Assembly: GCF_003007785.1 (NCBI RefSeq)
Contig: NZ_PXOH01000036.1
Span: forward strand, 1-44,139
Length of the DNA stretch: 44,139 nucleotides
DNA from: Aphanothece hegewaldii CCALA 016
GTDB taxonomy: Bacteria; Cyanobacteriota; Cyanobacteriia; Cyanobacteriales; Microcystaceae
Reading direction: 5' to 3'
In this document: in pieces, positions 32,997 through 39,710 of the stretch
How the letters are laid out: every line of letters starts with the position of its first letter
Position numbering within the stretch: the first letter of the stretch is position 1
Made by a program: the position numbers and the translations under genes
Notes under the pieces: generated by a model
Told to the model about the DNA's origin: nothing
The model's database searches: none
What the model saw: the letters and a program-made list of their open reading frames with translations, nothing else

Positions 32997-34988
32997 ATGT
33001 GGGAATGGATCACAAATATAATATCGCCGAATAATTATATACCTCATGGACATTGTTATTTATGGCAAACCCCGCTAATTTGGCTACATGTCGTCTCTGA
33101 TATGATGATTGCGGCTGCATACTATTCAATTCCCATCATGCTAGTTTACTTTGTCCAGAAAAGACAAGATGTTCCGTTTAAAGCCATATTTATTCTATTT
33201 AGTGTTTTTATTCTTTCTTGTGGAACAACTCATGTTTTAGAAGTCTGGACATTATGGTATCCTGCCTATTGGTTATCGGGTGTAACAAAGGCTTTTACTG
33301 CCCTTGTTTCTGTTTATACTGCTGTAGAATTATATCCTCTAATTCCCCAAGCGCTCGTCTTACCCTCATCCACACAGCTAGAAAATCTTAACCAAGAATT
33401 GGCTAATCAAATACAAGAACGTCAATTTATTGAACAAGAAGTCCGCAATTTAAACGCAGAACTAGAACAACGAGTAAAAGAACGGACGGCCGATTTAGAA
33501 GAAGCAAATATTATGTTACAGATAGAAATTGCTGAACGACATCAAGCAGAATTAGCTTTAATGAAAAGCAAACAACTTAGCGAACAAATTGCCCAGTTTA
33601 CTCCTAATATACTTTATATTTTCGACCTCAAAGAACAACAAACCATTTATTGTAATCGTTTTGTAAGCGACATCTTAGGTTACACTCCCGATGAAATTCA
33701 AAACCCAGATACAAATCCTATAGAAGACTATATACATCCCGCAGATAGAGAAGCAGTTAAACAACATTTGGTGCGTTGTTCATCTCTTAGTCAGGGAAAC
33801 TATTTGGAAATTGAATATCAAATAAAAGATAGTCATGGTAATTGGCATTGGTTTAACGCTCGTGATACATTTTTTGAAAAAGGAACTGATGGAAAGATAC
33901 AACAAATTTTAGGCATTGCTTCTGATATTACAGAACGAAAAAAAGCCGAACTTAAATTACAAGAAATTAATGACCAATTTTCGGAACGATTAAAAGAATT
34001 AGAAAGACGAACTCAAGAAATGATACGTTTAGGAGAAATGACAGATTTTCTCCAAGCTTGTTTGACGGTATCTGAAGCTGAAACAGCATTAGCAGACTTA
34101 TTAAGACCTTTATTTATTAAAAGTTCTGGGGCTGTATTTGTCATGAAAGAATCTCGGAATTTAGTCGAAGCTGTCGCTATTTGGGGCAATTCAATTTCGA
34201 GTCAAATGGTTTTTCATCCCTATGAATGTTGGGCTTTGCGACGAGGTTCGATTCATACTGGCGAAAAAACCTCACCTAATTTATATTGTAAACATATTCA
34301 TCAAGATCCAATTCCTGAAGCCACTCTATGTTTACCAATGATGGCACAAGGTGAAACCCTAGGTTTACTTTACTTAAATTTTGAATTTCCTGATGATTTA
34401 ACTCCTGCTAAAAGACGGTTAGCTGAAACCGTTTCTAAACAAATTGCAATTTCTTTAGCTAATTTGAAATTGCGAGAAACATTACAACAACAAAGTTTTC
34501 GTGATTCATTAACTGGACTTTATAACCGTCGCTATCTTGAAGCAACCATTACGAGAGAATTACATCAAGCTATCCGTAATAAGCAATCTTTAAGCGTCTT
34601 AATGATGGATATTGATTATTTTAAATCTTTTAATGATACTTGGGGACATGATGCAGGAGATGCAATTCTTCGGGCTATCGGTAATTTTTTACAAGAAAAT
34701 GTCCGCAACTCTGATATTCCTTGTCGCTACGGTGGTGAAGAATTAGTGATTATTATGCCCAATTCATCACTTGAAAATACTAAAACGCGGGCTGAAGAAA
34801 TACGGCAGGGTATTAAACAGCTAAAAGTTCATATCGAAGGAAAAGAATTAGCCTCAATTAGCGTTTCTATCGGACTTGCTAGTTTTCCTTATCACGGAAC
34901 GACTTATGAGCAACTTTTTCGACTTGCTGACGAGGCTTTGTATCAAGCAAAACAAAACGGACGAGATTGTGTTTTATATATTACATAA
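32997..34988 (+). CDS. Ethylene-receptor-type sensor diguanylate cyclase (ETR-PAS-GAF-GGDEF)
   Basis: A 663-residue membrane sensor. Residues about 25-120 match the ethylene-binding domain of plant ETR1: LIWLHVVSDMMIAAAYYSIP, FILSCGTTHVLEVWTLW, KAFTALVSVYTAVEL, with Asp35, Tyr42, Cys75 and His79 at the spacings of ETR1 Asp25, Tyr32, Cys65 and His69 (Cu(I)/ethylene site). A coiled coil (about 125-195), a PAS/PAC (about 195-315), another coiled stretch, a GAF (about 340-490, with ECWALRRGSIH) and a GGDEF (about 495-663) follow. The GGDEF has DSLTGLYNRR, MMDIDYFKSFNDTWGHDAGD, GGEE at 579-582 and RxxD (570-573) five bases upstream of it, so active with product inhibition. AGAGGAT precedes the ATG. 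Confidence 0.93.
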   Translation: MWEWITNIISPNNYIPHGHCYLWQTPLIWLHVVSDMMIAAAYYSIPIMLVYFVQKRQDVPFKAIFILFSVFILSCGTTHVLEVWTLWYPAYWLSGVTKAFTALVSVYTAVELYPLIPQALVLPSSTQLENLNQELANQIQERQFIEQEVRNLNAELEQRVKERTADLEEANIMLQIEIAERHQAELALMKSKQLSEQIAQFTPNILYIFDLKEQQTIYCNRFVSDILGYTPDEIQNPDTNPIEDYIHPADREAVKQHLVRCSSLSQGNYLEIEYQIKDSHGNWHWFNARDTFFEKGTDGKIQQILGIASDITERKKAELKLQEINDQFSERLKELERRTQEMIRLGEMTDFLQACLTVSEAETALADLLRPLFIKSSGAVFVMKESRNLVEAVAIWGNSISSQMVFHPYECWALRRGSIHTGEKTSPNLYCKHIHQDPIPEATLCLPMMAQGETLGLLYLNFEFPDDLTPAKRRLAETVSKQIAISLANLKLRETLQQQSFRDSLTGLYNRRYLEATITRELHQAIRNKQSLSVLMMDIDYFKSFNDTWGHDAGDAILRAIGNFLQENVRNSDIPCRYGGEELVIIMPNSSLENTKTRAEEIRQGIKQLKVHIEGKELASISVSIGLASFPYHGTTYEQLFRLADEALYQAKQNGRDCVLYIT

Positions 34989-35121
34989 ATAATTTAATTG
35001 ACAATATTAACAATATAATTAAAGCCAAATTAATTTATCTTTTTTTGACATTTCTATTATACTTAAAGAAAGTTGATTACTATTTTATCAGATTTTTCTA
35101 AATATATAAGGAGTTAAAACC

Positions 35122-36063
35122 ATGTCTTTACTTGAACAAAAAGAATTGAATAAAAAGAGTTTATTAAAAATACTCAAAAAGAGCATCAAAAAAATTATTT
35201 TAGAAAACGGAATTGAGCCTAATACCAAAAAAGGCAATAAAGAACTAAATTATTTACTGAAAGAAATAGCTAAATCACACTTTAGTAGTTTTGAACAAGT
35301 TCAAGCACAAGGCGAAAAAATCGGACAACTTATTGTAAAACTTTCTAACGAACGAGGCAAAATTGCTTTAGATCACGGCATCATTCAACATATTATTTTA
35401 AAAGAAGATTTATCTTTATCTGATGAAGTAGAAGAAGAGGACGAAATTAACCCGACTCATACCATCACAGTAGAAGTCGCAGAAATAATAGACAAGGATG
35501 AGGAAGAAGAGGAAAAAATTATTATCTCTCCTGTTGCTGAAGTTGAAGAAAATAAACAAAAAGAAGATGAACCTATTAAAGCAGTAGAAACCACAACCCC
35601 ATCTTCTATAAGTTTAAAAGATCGTATAGGAGAAGATATTAAAAATGCTATGAAAGCTCAAGATAAAATCCGTTTAGAGACAGTTAGAGGCATTAAAAAA
35701 TTCATTATTGAAAAAGAAGTTTCTTTACGTCCCAGTGGACAAGATAGCTTAACACCTGAACAAGAAATAGAGGTTTTAACTCAACAAGCAAAACAACGCA
35801 GAGATTCTATCGAACAGTATACCAAAGCAGGACGCGAGGATCTGGCAGAAAAAGAAGCTCAAGAACTTGCTATTATTGAAACCTATTTACCCAAACAATT
35901 AACAGATGAAGAATTAACAGAAATTATCGATGACATCATTGTATCCGTTGGTGCAACTTCAGCCAAAGATTTAGGTAAAGTAATGGGTGTTGCGATGAAA
36001 CAACTTAAAGGTAAAGCAGACGGGAAAAAAATACAAGAACTGGTCAAAAGTCAGTTAAGTTAA
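35122..36063 (+). CDS. GatB/YqeY domain protein with long N-terminal extension
   Basis: 313 residues. The C-terminal half (about 165-313) is a full YqeY domain: LKDRIGEDIKNAMKAQDKIRLETVRGIKKFIIEKEV, QAKQRRDSIEQYTKAGREDLAEKEAQELAIIETYLPKQLTDEEL, and GKVMGVAMKQLKGKADGKKIQELVKSQL. The N-terminal part (about 1-100) is Lys-rich and helical, followed by an acidic linker (SDEVEEEDEIN, DKDEEEEEKI, VEENKQKEDE). Most YqeY proteins are about 150 residues, so this is an extended form. YqeY resembles the tRNA-interacting tail of GatB; its role is not settled. AAGGAG lies 8 bases before the ATG. Confidence 0.85.
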   Translation: MSLLEQKELNKKSLLKILKKSIKKIILENGIEPNTKKGNKELNYLLKEIAKSHFSSFEQVQAQGEKIGQLIVKLSNERGKIALDHGIIQHIILKEDLSLSDEVEEEDEINPTHTITVEVAEIIDKDEEEEEKIIISPVAEVEENKQKEDEPIKAVETTTPSSISLKDRIGEDIKNAMKAQDKIRLETVRGIKKFIIEKEVSLRPSGQDSLTPEQEIEVLTQQAKQRRDSIEQYTKAGREDLAEKEAQELAIIETYLPKQLTDEELTEIIDDIIVSVGATSAKDLGKVMGVAMKQLKGKADGKKIQELVKSQLS

Positions 36064-36078
36064 CTTTAAAGATAAACT

Positions 36079-36104
36079 GTAGGAGTTTTGTTGCCAAACC
36101 CTTA
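36079..36104. repeat. Dispersed palindromic repeat, copy 9 (decayed)
   Basis: GTAGGAGTTTTG, TTG, CCAAACCC, TTA. The left arm has two changes; the right arm is intact. It lies 16 bases past the YqeY-type gene stop. Confidence 0.6.
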
Positions 36105-36190
36105 ACCAACGATTTTTTTAATAATATTATAAAATATCACAAATTAATAAGATATTTTGCTTAGGTTTGAAAATTTGGGTTTAGAAATTT

Positions 36191-36213
36191 GGGTTTGGTT
36201 TCCAAACCCCTAC
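36191..36213. repeat. Dispersed palindromic repeat, copy 10
   Basis: GGGTTTGG, TTT, CCAAACCCC, TAC. A perfect copy, in reverse orientation relative to copy 9, about 90 bases away. Just before it AATTTGGGTTT is repeated in direct orientation. The two copies bracket AT-rich DNA without a gene. Confidence 0.8.
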
Positions 36214-36282
36214 AAATAATTAATCCAATACGACTTGATGATGAGAAAATGGTTAATTAATTATTAACCCTGTATAAAAAAA

Positions 36283-37122
36283 GTGTCTATCTCTGAAAAA
36301 ACGATCGATGTTAATTCTCTAAAATGGTTTTACCGTGAAGTAACACCCCAACAAACCAGCGATGTATCACCAGTCTTACTTTTACACGGTTTACCGTCTC
36401 ATAGCTATACTTGGCGACAATTATTACTGATTTTAGATGATTATAATCTAAAAGCGATCGCCCCTGATTGGCTCGGTTCTGGTTCATCCGACAAACCTAG
36501 TCAGCGCGAGTTTGCTTATACACCAGAAGCTTATCTAAAAGCGTTCTCTGACTTACTTCAAACCTTAGAATTAGAAAAAATATCTTTAGTAGTACAAGGA
36601 TATTTAGGTTCAGTCGGTTTACAATATGCCTTACGTTTTCCTAATACAATTGATCGCCTAGTAATTCTCAATACCCCTCTTTCCAATACAGTAAAGCTAC
36701 CTTGGATGATGCAACAATGGGGTTTACCTTTAGCGGGGGAAATGCTGACACAAGATCCCATATTAGTCGATCGTACCTTAGAAAAGGGTAGCGGTTTTAT
36801 TATTTCTGATAATGATTTAGCAATGTATCGTCAACCTTATCTCAAAAGTTCCGCAGTTGGACGAGCATTAGTCTCTACCATCCGTAATTTAAAATTAGCA
36901 GAATCGATGAGCGAAATCGAAAAAGGTTTAGTCACTTGGGAAAAACCCACTCTCGTTATTTGGGGAATGGCTGACCCTTGGTTAAGTTCCACTGATGTTA
37001 ATAAACTTAAAGAAAACAAAAATCTTGAGTTAGTCACCCTAGAAGAAGCGAAACACTATCCCCAAGAACATTGGAACAAAGAAATTAGCCCTTTAATCGT
37101 CAATTTTTTAGGTAGAAGATGA
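36283..37122 (+). CDS. Alpha/beta-hydrolase fold protein lacking the nucleophile
   Basis: 279 residues starting at GTG (no in-frame ATG is available and no Shine-Dalgarno seen). The fold is clear: VLLLHGLPSHSYTWRQLL (oxyanion HG), APDWLGSGSSDKP, the strand-5 elbow, WGMADPWLSS (acid) and LEEAKHYPQEHWNKEI (catalytic His region). At the elbow, relatives read V-H/Q-D-W-G-G or G-x-S-x-G, but here it reads VVQGYLGSVG, with Gly106 at the nucleophile place. The acid and His remain. This suggests a non-enzymatic or altered role; Ser110 is a less likely substitute. Plant plastid relatives seem to share VVQGY. The 3' end overlaps the dCMP deaminase gene by 15 bases (convergent). Confidence 0.8.
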   Translation: MSISEKTIDVNSLKWFYREVTPQQTSDVSPVLLLHGLPSHSYTWRQLLLILDDYNLKAIAPDWLGSGSSDKPSQREFAYTPEAYLKAFSDLLQTLELEKISLVVQGYLGSVGLQYALRFPNTIDRLVILNTPLSNTVKLPWMMQQWGLPLAGEMLTQDPILVDRTLEKGSGFIISDNDLAMYRQPYLKSSAVGRALVSTIRNLKLAESMSEIEKGLVTWEKPTLVIWGMADPWLSSTDVNKLKENKNLELVTLEEAKHYPQEHWNKEISPLIVNFLGRR

Positions 37123-37683
37123 TTCTAAAACAGTTCGTGCAATTGAAGTAGGATTGAGTAAAAATGAACTAGCTTGTTTGGCTATTTCCTCTCTTAGCTG
37201 AATTTGTTTAAGAGTCACTAACCCATCAGCAACAAAAGCATCTCTAACTAACTGTTTATTCCCACTATTAAAAACCGTTTCGTAATAAACTTCTTTAATT
37301 CCCGCAGAAATAATCAGTTTTAGACACGATAAACACGGTTCTAGGGTAACATAAATACACGCTCCATGTGTAGATATACCATGTTTAGCCGCTTGTGCGA
37401 TCGCATTTGCTTCGGCATGAATCGCACGTGATGGTAAACTACTAGAAGCATCACAACTCACCAAATCTGAATAACAAAAACCTTGGGTTGTACAATGAAT
37501 TGATCCTGATGGTGTCCCATTATAACCCGTTGCTAATACTTGTTTATCTTTAACAATAACTGCACCCACTGGAAACGCTAAACAAGTCGATCGTGTAGCG
37601 GCTAATTTGGCTATCATTAAAAAATATTCATCCCAAGAGGGTCGTTGTTCTTCTAAATTATTCATTAACTTTAATGTGTTCAA
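37108..37683 (-). CDS. dCMP deaminase
   Basis: Converts dCMP to dUMP, feeding thymidylate synthesis; zinc enzyme, cytosolic. 191 residues of the ComEB/dCMP deaminase family. Zinc and catalytic residues: His89-x-Glu91 in RAIHAEANAIAQ, and Cys117-x-x-Cys120 in LEPCLSC. The additional CxxxxxxC-type loop (HCTTQGFCYSDLVSC) and FPVGAVIVKDKQVLATGYNGTPSG are family features. A second Met (residue 7) could be the start. Its stop overlaps the convergent hydrolase gene; the small gene upstream ends nine bases before. Confidence 0.93.
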   Translation of the reverse strand: MNTLKLMNNLEEQRPSWDEYFLMIAKLAATRSTCLAFPVGAVIVKDKQVLATGYNGTPSGSIHCTTQGFCYSDLVSCDASSSLPSRAIHAEANAIAQAAKHGISTHGACIYVTLEPCLSCLKLIISAGIKEVYYETVFNSGNKQLVRDAFVADGLVTLKQIQLREEIAKQASSFLLNPTSIARTVLESSST

Positions 37684-37691
37684 TTACAATT

Positions 37692-37919
37692 CTAATTAAC
37701 CTTAATTGATTCTCCAAAAATTGCATAAGATAAACCTTCTTCCCATTCTTCTGGGTTGCCTAGCATTGTTTCTAACTTCCAGGCTTCTTGATTAGTTAAT
37801 TCATTTCGAGTTACTGCATAGAGAATTTGTCCTAAAAGAATTAATTTAGCATCTCTAGGCATATTGTTAGATTGTCCTTTTTCAATCCTTTCCTTAAAAG
37901 TCTCAAAAATATTCTCCAT
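37692..37919 (-). CDS. Small protein downstream of CdiA-like nuclease, candidate immunity protein
   Basis: 75 residues, mixed helix, no signal peptide: starts MENIFETFKERIEKGQSN, then RDAKLILLGQILYAVTRNELTNQEAWKLETMLGNPEEWEEGLSYAIFGE. Acidic overall. Its first 17 bases overlap the end of the nuclease-like gene, so the two are co-expressed. Toxin first, small acidic partner second is the order of contact-dependent inhibition toxin/immunity pairs, hence the suggested role. No sequence family was recognised. Confidence 0.55.
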   Translation of the reverse strand: MENIFETFKERIEKGQSNNMPRDAKLILLGQILYAVTRNELTNQEAWKLETMLGNPEEWEEGLSYAIFGESIKVN

Positions 37920-38412
37920 TTTCCCAATCCTCCCTAAAAATTGTTTTCAGTTCACCTGTCGGTAACAACAACGAGATTTTTTGGATTTGTTGATTTTTAT
38001 CCCAAAAAAAAGCTTGTCTAATGCCTCGGTTAATTTGCCAAATGTCGTAGGTACTACGATTAATATAATATATTACTGCTGTTGCTCCTTGTTTTTTAGC
38101 TTGTCCGATTCCCTCCTGCACTCTATTACTCAAACTGCGTGATTCTTCTGTTAGTTCCTTAAACTCATAAATCTCGTGATTAATCTCAGCATCAGGAGTC
38201 TTGACACTTGTTGTAGCTTGTTCACTTAATAATTTAACTCGATTACCCAGTCTAGCTAACACTGTAGCAATCTGTACATTAGATGTGGATTTATTATGTT
38301 CTTGATGAATTAAGATAAATCCTCCTGTATTTTCGTCAAAATAATAACGTTCATAGTCTGATGTAGCTTGCTCATAAATTTCTCGACTTTGTTGAATATA
38401 GTCAAAATTCAT
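37903..38412 (-). CDS. CdiA C-terminal-like nuclease, stand-alone
   Basis: 169 residues. The central part resembles C-terminal tRNase toxin domains of contact-dependent inhibition proteins: GGFILIHQEHN, IATVLARLGNRVKLLSEQ, KTPDAEINHEIYEFKELTEESRSL, RVQEGIGQAKKQGATAVIYYINRSTYDIWQINRGIRQAF. Asp74 with Glu83-x-Lys85 fits a PD-(D/E)xK-like active site. There is no signal peptide, hemagglutinin repeat or VENN-type delivery region, so this is a free-standing module, either an intracellular toxin or a captured toxin tip. It overlaps the 75-residue gene that follows. Assignment rests on motif pattern only. Confidence 0.6.
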   Translation of the reverse strand: MNFDYIQQSREIYEQATSDYERYYFDENTGGFILIHQEHNKSTSNVQIATVLARLGNRVKLLSEQATTSVKTPDAEINHEIYEFKELTEESRSLSNRVQEGIGQAKKQGATAVIYYINRSTYDIWQINRGIRQAFFWDKNQQIQKISLLLPTGELKTIFREDWENGEYF

Positions 38413-38502
38413 GTCAAAAATATTTTATTTATAGTTTATTAAATTTTTTAAAAGTGCTTATATAGCATTATTAATGACTCTAAGTTACTCATTAATTATT
38501 GT

Positions 38503-39147
38503 TTAGCTTATATTTTGTTGACGTACCCAACTCCGAAACGCTTTTAGAGTTGCTGTTTCTCCATCGATTAAACTCTGTTGAACAAAGTCGGGAATTTTGG
38601 AAATATCTAACCAAGGAAAAATTTTACTATTCTCGGATAGATTGTAGTGTAAAATCGGCCCATCTAAGATATAGACTTCTAATTTTGTGCCATTATATCG
38701 CCAGACTTCAGTAACTTCTAAGGCTGCATAAATCGGCAATTTATCCATTGAACCACTGGTAATATCAATTTCTAAAACTAAATCGGGAGCAGGGTCAATA
38801 TCTAGATCTATCTTTTTTTTATTTCTGACCCTTGGTTCATTTTCTATATAGTAACAGGAATCTGGTTCAGCCCCTTGTCTCATACGAGAATTTTTGAGCG
38901 TCATTGAACCTAACCTTTTAATATTTAAGTTTAGTTCTTCAGCAATAGCACCAATTAGTACATCAAGAAAACGATTATTATGTTCATGTTCTGCTAAAGG
39001 CGACATAAATTCGACAGTTCCCTCATAATAAGCTAACCGACTTGCTCGATCTTCACCTGTGTCTATTAGGATTTTATTGAAAGTCTCCCAACTAATTTTA
39101 GTTAAAATGACTCGGTTTTCAGCAAAAGGTTGATTAATAGTTGTCAT
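38503..39147 (-). CDS. Uma2 family putative endonuclease (DUF820)
   Basis: 214 residues of a family greatly expanded in cyanobacteria, with a PD-(D/E)xK-type fold. Landmarks: TWETFNKIL-type start, RLAYYEGTVEFMSPLAEHEHNNRFLDVLIGAIAEEL, GSMTLKNSRMRQGAEPDSCYYI, and APDLVLEIDITSGSMDKLPIYAALEVTEVWRYNGTKLEVYIL. The acidic core (Glu in YYEG, Asp in EPD, PDLVLE) is present; the Lys of the ExK pair is replaced (EID). Role is unclear; such genes are often scattered through accessory DNA. Divergent from dut. Confidence 0.85.
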   Translation of the reverse strand: MTTINQPFAENRVILTKISWETFNKILIDTGEDRASRLAYYEGTVEFMSPLAEHEHNNRFLDVLIGAIAEELNLNIKRLGSMTLKNSRMRQGAEPDSCYYIENEPRVRNKKKIDLDIDPAPDLVLEIDITSGSMDKLPIYAALEVTEVWRYNGTKLEVYILDGPILHYNLSENSKIFPWLDISKIPDFVQQSLIDGETATLKAFRSWVRQQNIS

Positions 39148-39236
39148 AGCTACACCTTTAAAAGATTTGAACCATCGCTTGTATGATGATATGATAAGAG
39201 GCTTTGGAATATTTTCATTCGTTAAACAAATTATAA

Positions 39237-39710
39237 ATGACTTTGAATAGCCAAGTCGTAGTCAAAATCAAGCGACTGAACGATAACGCAAAAATCCCCC
39301 GATATGAACATCCTGGCGACTCTGGGGCGGATTTAGTTTCGATTATTGACTATACCTTACAACCTTTGGAACGTTTTGCGATCGCTACAGGATTATCGGC
39401 AGAAATACCGATGGGATATGAATTACAGGTGCGTCCCAGAAGTGGATTAGCTCTCAAGCATGGTATCACTGTTTTAAATACACCTGGAACCATCGACGCG
39501 GGCTATAGAGGCGAGATCAAGGTGATTTTAATTAATTTGGGTTCCGAACCGTTCCACATCGTTCAAGGGCAAAAAATAGCGCAATTAGTGATTGCACCCG
39601 TTATTTTAGGACAATTTCAAGAAGTTGATGAACTTTCCCCATCAATTCGAGGTAGCGGGGGTTTTGGTTCAACTGGGGTTAGTTATGTAGAGGTGAAAGG
39701 AGATGGTTAA
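39237..39710 (+). CDS. dut: dUTP diphosphatase (dUTPase)
   Basis: Hydrolyses dUTP to dUMP, keeping uracil out of DNA and supplying thymidylate synthase; homotrimer. 157 residues. The five motifs: PGDSGADL, RPRSGLALKHG, NTPGTIDAGYRGEIKV, GQKIAQLVI, and the C-terminal RGSGGFGSTG arm. Its last eight bases overlap the ThyX-like gene, so the pair forms an operon. It is divergent from the Uma2 gene. Confidence 0.97.
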   Translation: MTLNSQVVVKIKRLNDNAKIPRYEHPGDSGADLVSIIDYTLQPLERFAIATGLSAEIPMGYELQVRPRSGLALKHGITVLNTPGTIDAGYRGEIKVILINLGSEPFHIVQGQKIAQLVIAPVILGQFQEVDELSPSIRGSGGFGSTGVSYVEVKGDG

